Below are positions 8,980 through 16,376 of a DNA stretch of 22,085 nucleotides, piece by piece. Source of the DNA: Clostridiales bacterium (lineage in GTDB: Bacteria > Bacillota > Clostridia > Oscillospirales > Oscillospiraceae). The DNA lies in assembly GCA_012729875.1 (NCBI GenBank), contig JAAYCC010000206.1, positions 1 to 22,085 of the forward strand. The letters are read 5' to 3'. The notes beneath the pieces are model-generated. The model was not told the DNA's origin, did not search any database, and saw only the letters and a list, made by a program, of their open reading frames with translations. Position 1 is the first letter of the stretch. Each line of letters opens with the position of its first letter. Position numbers and translations under genes: made by a program.

Positions 8980-9036
8980 GAACACCCTTTCCCACGATCA
9001 TTAAAACTCGTGACACTTTGCCCCACTCTTCCCCAC
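8980..9036 (-). promoter_or_regulatory. MraZ-box array upstream of mraZ
   Basis: On the minus strand, three boxes reading GTGGGG (9031-9036), GTGGGG (9021-9026) and GTGTCA (9011-9016) recur with exactly 10-base periodicity. A second pair, GTGGGA (8990-8995) and GTGTTC (8980-8985), again 10 bases apart, follows about two helical turns downstream. Known MraZ operators are tandem GTG(G)-type hexamers separated by 4-5 bases, so the first three match well. They begin just downstream of the predicted -10 element and would sit over the transcription start and early leader. The second pair is a weaker, inferred extension. Confidence 0.75.
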
Positions 9037-9047
9037 GCCGTGGCATT

Positions 9048-9076
9048 ATTATAACGGTTAACATAAATAAATGCAA
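9048..9076 (-). promoter_or_regulatory. Predicted sigma-A promoter of the dcw operon
   Basis: The minus strand shows a perfect TATAAT -10 hexamer (9048-9053), with a TTGCAT -35 (9071-9076) separated by 17 bases. The start point would fall near 9041, immediately before the MraZ boxes, leaving a leader of roughly 130 bases before the mraZ TTG. The -35 is weak, which suits a regulated promoter. Confidence 0.65.
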
Positions 9077-9195
9077 GAGGAAAAAATATAATCCGCCGCC
9101 GCGCTTTCCTTGCCCAGCTTTTTCTGTAACCGTTCTTTCACAAGCCCTTGTGTTATCAGTCAAATTACGACTTTTTTTGCACCAACATATAGAAA

Positions 9196-9228
9196 CAGAG
9201 GCCGTGAAAAATTTTTTCACGGCCTCTG
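9196..9228 (-). terminator. Inverted-repeat terminator after the uvrC-rsmD-coaD-coiled-coil operon
   Basis: A perfect inverted repeat of about 16 base pairs pairs CAGAGGCCGTG (9196-9206) with CACGGCCTCTG (9218-9228), with an A/T-rich top. It lies about 70 bases after the stop of the coiled-coil gene and before the dcw promoter. On the minus strand it is followed by TTTCTATAT, and the hairpin also contains a U-run in its distal arm. It is nearly symmetric and could act in either direction, but only the minus strand has a gene reading into it. Confidence 0.7.
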
Positions 9229-9295
9229 AAGATATTATATAGTTGTCATAAAAAGTCTGATAATTCGTCAAAACGCTGCGTTTGTCTGTCTAAAA

Positions 9296-9820
9296 CTACT
9301 CCTCATAGTCGTTAGGAGCGATACTCTGAATGTCGGGCGCCGGCTTTGAGCCCGCTAAACTGCAAAAACGTGAACGTGACTCCTTAACTTCGCTGTGGGC
9401 AGCGGCGATGGCCTCCTCTGTTCGGCGAAGCGCATCATCCACATAGCTGTTTGCCACATTGATGAGCTCACGGGATTTAGCCTCCGCAGTGCTTATTATC
9501 TCATTGGCCCGCTCCTTGGCAATGCGTATAATCTCCTGCTCCTCAACAAGACGCCTTGCCTCTGTCTCGGCGGCCTTACGCACAGACTCCGCCTCGCGCT
9601 TTGCATTGGCAATGAACTCTTCCCTTGCCGACAGGAGCCGCCTCGATTCAGCCAGTTCAAGCGGCAGCTGAGCGCGGATGTCATCGACGAGGTTAAGTGT
9701 GTTTTCACGGTGGAGCATACACTTTTCCTTGCCGAAAGGAACCCCCCATGCATCTGCAATGGTGTTATAGAGCATCTCAAGCAGTTCGGTTACTTCCTGC
9801 ACATTTTCGTTTTCGTTCAT
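9296..9820 (-). CDS. Coiled-coil protein of unknown function, downstream of coaD
   Basis: I do not recognise a defined function. The 174-residue product begins with a short hydrophobic-patterned helix (VQEVTELLEMLYNTIADAW, residues 8-26). From about residue 55 to 150 it is a long, highly charged Ala/Glu/Arg helix with heptad-like spacing (for example AKREAESVRKAAETEARRL, 73-91). There is no signal peptide and no clear membrane span. Proteins of this look are often auto-annotated 'ATPase' or ATP-synthase-subunit-like, but no Walker motif is present, so that label is not justified here. Its ATG overlaps the coaD TGA as ATGA. It is the last gene before the terminator at 9196-9228 and lies just upstream of the dcw promoter. 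A DivIVA-like or scaffold role is possible, but this is a guess. Confidence 0.8.
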   Translation of the reverse strand: MNENENVQEVTELLEMLYNTIADAWGVPFGKEKCMLHRENTLNLVDDIRAQLPLELAESRRLLSAREEFIANAKREAESVRKAAETEARRLVEEQEIIRIAKERANEIISTAEAKSRELINVANSYVDDALRRTEEAIAAAHSEVKESRSRFCSLAGSKPAPDIQSIAPNDYEE

Positions 9821-10311
9821 TCCGTTCCCCTCCAGTATTCAATCTTTTTTGCGACGGCTTCCGCCACATCCGCCGGAACGTATTCACTGAGATCCGAGCC
9901 GTATAGTGCCAGCTGCCTTACTGCGGTCGAACTGACGTAGGTATATTTCTGGTCCGCCGTAATGAAGAAGGTCTCAAGATCGGGATTTAGTTTTTTGTTG
10001 AATACCGCCATAGTGGTCTCGTATTCGTAGTCTACAAGGTTGCGAAGCCCCTTTACTATAACTGGATTTTCGTAATTACGGACAAAGTCCGACAAAAGCT
10101 CTATGGAACAGGAAACCTCAACATTCTGCAGGTCACGGACGGCCTTGCGTATAAGCTCCACCCGTTCCTCAATGTCGAACAGGGGCTTTTTTTCAATATT
10201 CATTACCACACTTACTACGACCTTTTCATAGAGACGCGAAATGCGTCTGATGACGTCCATATGGCCGAGAGTAATCGGATCGAATGTGCCGGGATATATT
10301 GCCGTTATCAT
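9817..10311 (-). CDS. coaD: Pantetheine-phosphate adenylyltransferase (PPAT)
   Basis: CoaD transfers AMP from ATP to 4'-phosphopantetheine, the penultimate step of coenzyme A synthesis. Starting at the ATG at 10311 gives 164 residues, the normal family length. It has the nucleotidyltransferase signature GTFDPITLGH (8-17, with TLGH as the T/HxGH motif), KGLRNLVDYEYE (87-98) and YTYVSSTAVRQL (123-134, the ISSTxVR-type motif). A longer open frame to 10392 would add a low-complexity Ser-rich extension overlapping rsmD and is not credible. The ribosome site is modest: AAGGGA about 14 bases upstream, next to the rsmD stop. Translational coupling to rsmD, which ends 19 bases earlier, may help. Confidence 0.95.
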   Translation of the reverse strand: MITAIYPGTFDPITLGHMDVIRRISRLYEKVVVSVVMNIEKKPLFDIEERVELIRKAVRDLQNVEVSCSIELLSDFVRNYENPVIVKGLRNLVDYEYETTMAVFNKKLNPDLETFFITADQKYTYVSSTAVRQLALYGSDLSEYVPADVAEAVAKKIEYWRGTE

Positions 10312-10330
10312 GGGTGCTGATTCATTCCCT

Positions 10331-10867
10331 TCACGCCTGTCTGCCACAGACGACGAGCTTGACTTTACCGTAGCTGTATTCGCGGCCGACAAAATAAGGG
10401 GCCTTGAGCGGTAAAACGCTCTTTTCGCGTACAGTTTCGTAGATTATTATACCACTTTCCGACAATATGTCAAACTTTATAATTTTTTCCAACGCCCTTT
10501 CGATAAGGTCTGTAGCATAGGGCGGGTCGATAAAAATGAGATCGAATTTCCCGCATCTCTCGAGAAAACTCAGCGAGTCTCCGTGTACGACAGCCGCTTC
10601 CATGCCGCAGTGTGAGAGGTTGTCCTTTACCAGATTCACGGCGTCTTTGCTGGCATCTACGAAAGTAACGCTCTTCGCTCCGCGTGAAAGCGCCTCAATC
10701 CCAAGTTGCCCTGTCCCGGCGAAGAGGTCGAGTACGCGTCTCCCCTCAATATCGAACTGGACTATGTTAAAGATCGACTCCTTGACTTTGTCTGTGGTGG
10801 GGCGTATATCCATACCCTTCGGCTCTTTGAGCCTGCGTCCCCGGGCTGTTCCTGTTATTACTCTCAT
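10331..10867 (-). CDS. rsmD: 16S rRNA (guanine(966)-N(2))-methyltransferase RsmD
   Basis: RsmD methylates G966 of 16S rRNA. The 178-residue product starts MRVITGTARGRRL, typical of the family. It has the SAM-binding motif DLFAGTGQLGIEALSRGA (47-64) and the catalytic DPPY (114-117) of N2-guanine/adenine methyltransferases. The ATG overlaps the uvrC stop as ATGA. The rsmD-coaD pairing is very common in Firmicutes and supports both calls. Confidence 0.96.
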   Translation of the reverse strand: MRVITGTARGRRLKEPKGMDIRPTTDKVKESIFNIVQFDIEGRRVLDLFAGTGQLGIEALSRGAKSVTFVDASKDAVNLVKDNLSHCGMEAAVVHGDSLSFLERCGKFDLIFIDPPYATDLIERALEKIIKFDILSESGIIIYETVREKSVLPLKAPYFVGREYSYGKVKLVVCGRQA

Positions 10868-12714
10868 CGGTTTTTGCCTCCGTCTGTCGTTGCATTGTCA
10901 TCCGCCTCGTCTCTGCGGAAGAAATCGTAGACCGCCTTCGCCGTGTTCTTCGGCACGACGGCACACAGTTCATCATAGCTTGCGCTCTTTATTGCTTTTA
11001 TAGTCCTGAAGTGTTTCAGCAGCTCGTTGCGCCGCTTTTCGCCCACACCGTCTATCCTGTCAAGCTGAGAGCCTATACCCGCTGTTCGCAGACTGCGGTG
11101 GTATTCTATCGCGAAGCGGTGCGTCTCCTCCTGTATCCGGCCTATCATAGCGAACACGGCAGGGCTGCCAGTTATTCCGACTTCCTCCCCGTCGGCGCGG
11201 ATGAGTGCCCTTGTGCGGTGCCTGTCGTCCTTCACCATGCCCATGACCGGTATGCTGAGAGATAGCTCCTGCAGCACCTCCCCGGCAATCTTCGCGTGGG
11301 ACGCGCCGCCGTCTATGAGGATGAGATCGGGCAGCTCACCGAAGGACTCGTCGCCGTCCAGAAACCTTTTGAACCTGCGGGTCAGCACCTCACGCATACT
11401 GCCGTAGTCATCGGGACCGGACTGGTCCTTGATCTTGAATTTCCGATAGTCCTTTTTCAGCGGTTTACCGTCTGAAAACACCGTCATCGACGCGACTATC
11501 CCAAAGCTGCCCGTGTTGGACACGTCGTAGGCCTCTATGCGCCGCGGCACCTCCGAAAGCTCCAGCGTATCGCGGAGCCACTCAAGAGTCTTCTGTCTCC
11601 GCTGTGACGCCGTAGTCGCGCGGATACACTCCTCTCTGGCGTTCAGCATCGCTTTGTCCGCCATGGCGCGTCTCTCCCCGCGGCAGGGGACCTCAACGGA
11701 GACCTTGTGTCCCGAAGCATCGGTGAGCATCCTTGCTATATCGTCCATATCCTCTGTCTCAAAGGGCAGAATAACCGTTTTCGGCCAGACGCCCCGCAGC
11801 GAATAGTATTGCCTGACCAGAGCGGATACCGCTTCAGCATCACTCTCCAGAGGCTCGTCCATGAGATCATAGTCCTTTGCCGCAAGATCTCCTCCCACAT
11901 AGTGCAAAACGGCAAAGCACGATTTTGCGCCCCTGAAAAATCCCACCGCATCCGCATCTGCCGTCACGGCGCCTATCACCCGCTGGCGGTTTGATAGCCT
12001 CTCTATGGCGCGAAGCCTGTCCCGCAGATCCGCCGCTTTTTCAAATCGGAGCTCATCGGACGCCCTCTGCATCTCCCTCTCCAGATCGGAAATCAGTTCC
12101 GCGGATTTGCCTCCGAGTATCATCTCGGCCTCGCCTATCCGCTCTCTGTACTCCTCTGCTGAGACATTTCCCGCACAATAGCCCGGGCAGGCGTCAATAT
12201 GAAAGTTGAGACACGGTCTGTCCCTGCCTATGTCCCTCGGGAACACCTTGCCGCAGGTGGGGATCCGCAGAGCCTTGCACACTGTATCGATTATCTCTCG
12301 GCTCAGGCCGCGCCCGCCGAAAGGGCCGAAGTATCTCGCCCCGTCCTCCGAGACCTTGTTTACAATGGAAAACCTCGGGTATTCGTTTTTTGTGTCCAGC
12401 CTGATAAAGGGGTAGGTCTTGTCGTCGCGCAGAAGAATATTGTAGCGGGGCTGATGCCGCTTTATAAGCGAGTTCTCCAGTACCAGCGCCTCGAATTCCG
12501 ACGCGGCGACTATAACGTCGAAGTCCCTGACCTTTTCCACCATTGCGGCGACCTTGGGCGGATGCTCGCCACGAAAATAGCTGGTCACGCGGTTTTTCAG
12601 CGACTTCGCCTTGCCGATGTATATTACCTCGCCTCTCTCGTCCAGCATTAGGTAAACGCCCGGCAAAAGCGGCAGGCGGTTTGCCTTTTCTCTCAGCTCA
12701 TCAATAAGCAGCAC
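10864..12714 (-). CDS. uvrC: Excinuclease ABC subunit C, UvrC
   Basis: UvrC makes both incisions in nucleotide excision repair after UvrA/UvrB damage recognition. From the preferred start the product has 616 residues. It has an N-terminal GIY-YIG nuclease domain (PGVYLMLDERGEVIYIGKA, about 18-36), a Cys-containing middle section, a UVR domain that contacts UvrB (around ISDLEREMQRASDELRFEKA), and an RNase H-like endonuclease domain (IEAYDVSNTGSFGIVASMTV, then LPDLILIDGG). It ends with helix-hairpin-helix repeats (IDGVGEKRRNELLKHF). The start is taken as GTG at 12714, because GGGGGGTGA lies 5 bases upstream and nearly matches the anti-Shine-Dalgarno complement. An in-frame ATG at 12735 lacks a ribosome site and would give seven extra residues. 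Confidence 0.96.
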   Translation of the reverse strand: MLLIDELREKANRLPLLPGVYLMLDERGEVIYIGKAKSLKNRVTSYFRGEHPPKVAAMVEKVRDFDVIVAASEFEALVLENSLIKRHQPRYNILLRDDKTYPFIRLDTKNEYPRFSIVNKVSEDGARYFGPFGGRGLSREIIDTVCKALRIPTCGKVFPRDIGRDRPCLNFHIDACPGYCAGNVSAEEYRERIGEAEMILGGKSAELISDLEREMQRASDELRFEKAADLRDRLRAIERLSNRQRVIGAVTADADAVGFFRGAKSCFAVLHYVGGDLAAKDYDLMDEPLESDAEAVSALVRQYYSLRGVWPKTVILPFETEDMDDIARMLTDASGHKVSVEVPCRGERRAMADKAMLNAREECIRATTASQRRQKTLEWLRDTLELSEVPRRIEAYDVSNTGSFGIVASMTVFSDGKPLKKDYRKFKIKDQSGPDDYGSMREVLTRRFKRFLDGDESFGELPDLILIDGGASHAKIAGEVLQELSLSIPVMGMVKDDRHRTRALIRADGEEVGITGSPAVFAMIGRIQEETHRFAIEYHRSLRTAGIGSQLDRIDGVGEKRRNELLKHFRTIKAIKSASYDELCAVVPKNTAKAVYDFFRRDEADDNATTDGGKNR

Positions 12715-12743
12715 AGTCACCCCCCATCGGATCATTTGCTCTT

Positions 12744-12772
12744 ATAGTACCTTTCCCGGAGGAAAATATCAA
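12744..12772 (-). promoter_or_regulatory. Predicted sigma-A promoter for uvrC-rsmD-coaD
   Basis: On the minus strand TTGATA (12767-12772) and TACTAT (12744-12749) are separated by 17 bases. The start point would be near 12737, about 23 bases before the preferred uvrC GTG. The -35 abuts the U-tract of the HPr terminator, an arrangement typical of back-to-back transcription units. The -10 matches consensus at only four of six positions. Confidence 0.5.
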
Positions 12773-12773
12773 C

Positions 12774-12805
12774 AAAAAAAGCGGAGCGCAAAATCACGCT
12801 CCGCT
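12774..12805 (-). terminator. Rho-independent terminator of the HPr gene
   Basis: A perfect 9-base-pair stem pairs AGCGGAGCG with CGCTCCGCT (forward arms 12780-12788 and 12797-12805) around an 8-base loop. It is followed on the minus strand by a run of six to seven U residues (12774-12780). It lies 16 bases after the HPr stop codon. Confidence 0.92.
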
Positions 12806-12821
12806 ATGCTGTTGCAGGGAA

Positions 12822-13085
12822 CTACTCCGTGAAGTCGGAGAGAATAAGGTTTTCAAGGGTGTTAATGGCATCCTTCTCATCGCTACCATCCGCAATTATC
12901 TTAACGGCAGTACCCTTGACTATACCGAGTGAGAGAACGCCCAGCAGGCTTTTGGCATTAACCTTTCGATCATCCTTCTCTATCCAGATATTGCTCTTGA
13001 ATTCGTTTGCCTTTTGAATAAAAAAAGTTGCAGGTCTCGCGTGCAAACCAACCTGATTGTTAATAGTAACTTCTTTTGTAAGCAT
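12822..13085 (-). CDS. ptsH: Phosphocarrier protein HPr
   Basis: HPr relays phosphate from enzyme I to sugar-specific PTS permeases and, in Firmicutes, serves as CcpA co-regulator when phosphorylated on serine. With the ATG at 13085 (AAGGAG 8 bases upstream) the protein has 87 residues and family numbering falls into place. His15 lies in VGLHARPA and Ser46 in KSLLGVLSLGI, so both the PTS and the HPr-kinase sites are intact. Presence of His15 argues against Crh, which lacks it. An in-frame GTG three codons earlier overlaps the ribosome site and is unlikely. The gene is a monocistronic unit with its own strong promoter and terminator and is not next to ptsI, so the symbol is by homology, not by context. 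Confidence 0.94.
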   Translation of the reverse strand: MLTKEVTINNQVGLHARPATFFIQKANEFKSNIWIEKDDRKVNAKSLLGVLSLGIVKGTAVKIIADGSDEKDAINTLENLILSDFTE

Positions 13086-13138
13086 AGACGTCACTCCTTA
13101 TGACAAAATGTCAAATCATTTCCCAATTTCCTTATTAG

Positions 13139-13167
13139 ATTTTAACAAATTAATTCTCAATCGTCAA
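13139..13167 (-). promoter_or_regulatory. Strong sigma-A promoter of HPr, extended -10
   Basis: The minus strand shows TTGACG (13162-13167), a 17-base spacer and TAAAAT (13139-13144), with TG one base upstream of the -10 (extended -10). The predicted start near 13132 leaves a leader of about 46 bases. That leader contains a small palindrome, TGACA-AAA-TGTCA (13101-13113), directly before the ribosome site at 13094-13099. Confidence 0.82.
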
Positions 13168-13223
13168 CCGCTTTTACCCTTTTTGGTGTTTTGCACAGCA
13201 ATAAAAGCCGTAAAATTATTAAT

Positions 13224-15605
13224 TTATTTCAGTTCGACTATCGTCACTCCGTTTTCCCCTTCGCCAAATCTCCCCAGCCTGAAGCTTTTAACGGATTTAT
13301 TTGTCTTGAGGCTCTGCTGGACGGCAGAACGCAGCGCGCCGGTCCCCTTTCCGTGTATGACCGTGACCTTCTCCAGCCTTGAGAGCATCGCGCTGTCGAT
13401 ATAGCGTTCCAGTATGGGTATGGCCTCATCGGTCATCATACCGCGCAGATCCAGCTCGGAGCTAGTGGAGCGGTCTCGCAGCTCCACGCGGCTTTCTGAA
13501 CGCGCAGCTGACTTTACCTTTTTTGGGCTTTTAAGAAGATAGACCTCGTCTTCGCGGGCGCTGACCTTCATTATACCTGCGCGAAGCGTCAGCTGACGGT
13601 CGTCGGATACTGCAATGACTTCCGCCTCTACGCCCATGGACAGTATTTCCACGGTGTCGCCGACCTCTACGGGCCTTGCGGATTTTTTCGGCTCTGCGGA
13701 CCTTATGTCCGTCCCCGATACACGCTGTTCCGCCTGGTTGAGGCTGCGGCGAAGCTCCGCGCGCGCCGCGTTCTCCCGGATGTGGTCCCGCTCCCTGTCG
13801 GAGCGTTTTTTCATCTCTTCAAGTTCGTCGAAGGTCCTCTCGGCAGTCCGTCGCGCGTCGTCCAGGATGCGCTGTGCATCCCTCCGCGCCTTCTCGTCCG
13901 CCATTTCTAGGCGCACAGAGAGCTCGCGCCTGAGCTGTTCGGATTTTTTAGCTGCATCCTCCGCCTCATGGAGCTTTTTCTGGGTCTCCTCTCTGTCCTT
14001 TTCAAGCAGCCTGCGCTGTTTATCCAAAAGGCAGATTGTCTCCTCAAAGCTTGCGTTATCAGCATTTACTCTGCTACGTGCATCGTCGATTACATATTTT
14101 GGCAGACCCAGCCTCTCGCTGATGGCGAAGGCGTTGGACTTGCCCGGAACTCCGATAAGCAGTTTGTAGGTAGGGCTCAGGGTCTCAACGTCAAACTCGC
14201 AGGAGGCGTTCATGACGCCGTCCTCGGTAGTAGCATATACCTTAAGTTCCGCGTAATGTGTCGTTGCGGCGACCACAGAGCCTTTGTGCCGGGAATTTTC
14301 TATTATCGCCGTGGCCAAAGCCGCGCCCTCGACAGGGTCTGTTCCCGCGCCCAGCTCATCAAAGAGGAGCAGGCTGTGCTCATCACAGGCCTCAAGTATC
14401 CTCACTATATTCGTCATGTGGGACGAAAATGTGGATAGAGACTGCTCTATGCTCTGCTCGTCGCCGATATCCGCCAGCACAGCGCTGAAAACCGGCACCA
14501 TGCTGCCGTCGGCCGCCGGAATGTGCAGTCCGCAGGCCGCCATAACGCACATAAGACCGATAGTCTTCAGAGAGACGGTTTTGCCGCCGGTGTTGGGACC
14601 GGTTATGACGAGAGTGTCGTAGTCCCCGCCCAGCTCAACGTCTATAGGTACCGCCGTATCCTTGGGGAGCAGCGGATGCCGTGCTTTTTTCAACACGATG
14701 CTTCTGTCCGAAATGACCGGCTCATCGCAGTTGAACCTATATGAGAGCTTCGCCCGTGCGAAAATAACGTCCAGCTCCACCAGTACATTGAAATCGCGTA
14801 TAATGTCGTCTCCGTGCGCGCCGCACTCGGCGGACAGCTCCGCTAGTATGCGTTCGATCTCCTGCTTTTCTTTTGCTCGCAGCTCGCGCAGCTCATTGTT
14901 GGCCTTGACCGCCGCCATAGGCTCTATGAACAGCGTCGCTCCGCTTGCGGAGACGTCGTGTACGAGGCCGGGTATACTCCCCTTGTGGTCAGCCTTTACG
15001 GGTACGACATATCTCTCGGAGCGCGTAGTTATTATTGGCTCCTGAAGCGCCTTCTGGTATGTCGGTGACGATATTATCTTCTGCAGGGCCTCGCGTACAC
15101 GGGCATTTGCAGCTCTCATATGCCGCCTAATGTCCGCAAGCTCCGCACTGGCGCCGTCCGCTATCTCGTCCTCGCCCGTGATGGAGGCAGTAATTTTCTC
15201 CTCCAAAAATTTATTCGCCATAAGCGACGAAAAGAGATAATCTATGTCGTTTCTCGAGCAGCGCTCTCCGCCGGCGTAGGCGCGGACGGTTCGGGCCGTC
15301 TGCAGCACCGCAGCTATATCCAAAAGCTCGCGGGTGTTTAGGAGTCCTCCGATAGCCGCCCGTGAGAGCGACGAGCGCACATCCTTTACCCCTCCGAAGG
15401 ACGGGCTGCCTTTCAGGACCATCATGGTCTTTGCGGCCGTTGTCTGTCCCAAAAGTCTTTTGACCTCATAGGAGACGGCAGACGGGCGCACGGTATAGGC
15501 TCTCTCCTTAGCGGGAGCACTGACGGCCTCCGCCGCCAGCAGGTCGAGTACCGCAGGAAGCTCAAGTGTTTTTATTGATTTTTCGTAAAGCTCAGTCATA
15601 TTCAT
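13224..15605 (-). CDS. mutS2: Endonuclease MutS2 (Smr-domain MutS paralogue)
   Basis: MutS2 is a MutS-family ATPase with a C-terminal Smr nuclease domain. It is implicated in limiting homologous recombination and, in B. subtilis, in rescuing collided ribosomes. The 793-residue product lacks the mismatch-recognition domain of MutS1. It has Walker A GPNTGGKT (336-343), Walker B LLLFDELGAGTDP, and then a long charged coiled coil (about 520-630) with many Glu/Arg residues. The Smr domain (about 717-793) has LDLRG and HGKGTGALR. There are two possible starts, ATG at 15605 and ATG two codons later at 15599; the weak AGAGAG upstream suits the second slightly better. It follows recO by 27 bases, so the two are probably co-transcribed. 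Confidence 0.96.
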   Translation of the reverse strand: MNMTELYEKSIKTLELPAVLDLLAAEAVSAPAKERAYTVRPSAVSYEVKRLLGQTTAAKTMMVLKGSPSFGGVKDVRSSLSRAAIGGLLNTRELLDIAAVLQTARTVRAYAGGERCSRNDIDYLFSSLMANKFLEEKITASITGEDEIADGASAELADIRRHMRAANARVREALQKIISSPTYQKALQEPIITTRSERYVVPVKADHKGSIPGLVHDVSASGATLFIEPMAAVKANNELRELRAKEKQEIERILAELSAECGAHGDDIIRDFNVLVELDVIFARAKLSYRFNCDEPVISDRSIVLKKARHPLLPKDTAVPIDVELGGDYDTLVITGPNTGGKTVSLKTIGLMCVMAACGLHIPAADGSMVPVFSAVLADIGDEQSIEQSLSTFSSHMTNIVRILEACDEHSLLLFDELGAGTDPVEGAALATAIIENSRHKGSVVAATTHYAELKVYATTEDGVMNASCEFDVETLSPTYKLLIGVPGKSNAFAISERLGLPKYVIDDARSRVNADNASFEETICLLDKQRRLLEKDREETQKKLHEAEDAAKKSEQLRRELSVRLEMADEKARRDAQRILDDARRTAERTFDELEEMKKRSDRERDHIRENAARAELRRSLNQAEQRVSGTDIRSAEPKKSARPVEVGDTVEILSMGVEAEVIAVSDDRQLTLRAGIMKVSAREDEVYLLKSPKKVKSAARSESRVELRDRSTSSELDLRGMMTDEAIPILERYIDSAMLSRLEKVTVIHGKGTGALRSAVQQSLKTNKSVKSFRLGRFGEGENGVTIVELK

Positions 15606-15632
15606 TCTCTCTGATATAGAGTATTTTTATTC

Positions 15633-16376
15633 TTATCTTACGCTTCTCCAGTAGTCCAGAGCGGAGAATCTGTGCTCCAGCTGCGTGATTACATAGGCTT
15701 CAGAGACGGACGCTAACAGCTTTTCCGCTCTCTCGTCAATTGAAAAGGAAAAAATCCGTTTAGCGTCCGACCGGACTACGTGGCGCATAGCCTCCAGCGA
15801 CGCCGGGCAGAGCTTAAAGCATTCGCCGTGAGCCACGCTTCGGTGTTCGCCGCAGACCACAGTCCCCCCGGCGGTGCTGAACACGGGATTTTCCATTTCA
15901 GCCTTACCACAGACGGTACAGCAGTCGAGCTGCGGCTCGTAGCCTGAAAGACAGGCCAGCCGAAGCTCGAACACCGACTTGATATGCTCCGGCGAATAGA
16001 GCTTTTGGCTCAGGGCGAAAAGACTGTTCAAACCGAGGCTCAGGACCTGACCGTCGGGGCTGTCCTCGTCGGACACCGCCTCCAGCAGCTCGGCAAAATA
16101 TGCCCCAAGAGCCAGATCGGCAATATCCTCACGCAGTCCCAAAAACTGCTCCACCGTCTGGGCCTCCTTTATGTACCATTTCCCTCCGTTTTCATATAGA
16201 GTCATATCCGAAAATGCCAAAAGCTGGCACGCAGGCGCTATTTTGCTGTTTGAGCGCATAACACCGCGGGCGGACACAGTTATCTTACCGTCGTTCTCTG
16301 TGAGAACGGTCAGTATCTTGTCCGCCTCTTTGTATTTTACCTCGCGCAGTATAAGCGCCCTCGTAGTTTTAAACAT
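15633..16376 (-). CDS. recO: DNA repair protein RecO
   Basis: RecO anneals SSB-coated single strands and, with RecR, loads RecA in the RecF pathway. The 247-residue protein opens with an OB fold (TTRALILREVKYKEADKIL, 4-22) and has a helical domain holding a zinc-binding site with CTVCG (C153, C156) and CGEH (C175, H178). Most Firmicutes RecO proteins have four cysteines; the last ligand here is a histidine, with an extra Cys at 152. The ATG has only a distant GAGG (10 bases), so initiation may be weak. An 18-codon open frame (16369-16425) overlaps its first codons. recO follows era and yqzL, as in Bacillus. Confidence 0.93.
   Translation of the reverse strand: MFKTTRALILREVKYKEADKILTVLTENDGKITVSARGVMRSNSKIAPACQLLAFSDMTLYENGGKWYIKEAQTVEQFLGLREDIADLALGAYFAELLEAVSDEDSPDGQVLSLGLNSLFALSQKLYSPEHIKSVFELRLACLSGYEPQLDCCTVCGKAEMENPVFSTAGGTVVCGEHRSVAHGECFKLCPASLEAMRHVVRSDAKRIFSFSIDERAEKLLASVSEAYVITQLEHRFSALDYWRSVR

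Noticed and set aside
9053..9134. Inverted pair AACGGTTA (9053-9060) / TAACCGTT (9127-9134) flanking the dcw upstream region, plus the palindrome CACAAG-CC-CTTGTG (9139-9152)
   Set aside because: The arms are short, the pair is 66 bases apart, and there is no link to a known regulator; chance is likely without comparative support.
8906..9271. 121-codon minus-strand open frame upstream of mraZ
   Set aside because: It runs through the terminator, the dcw promoter and the MraZ boxes, has no ribosome site, and its product is low-complexity and basic without recognisable features.
10312..10392. 27-residue N-terminal extension of CoaD
   Set aside because: It overlaps rsmD and adds a Ser-rich stretch ahead of the universal MITAIYPGTFDP start of the family.
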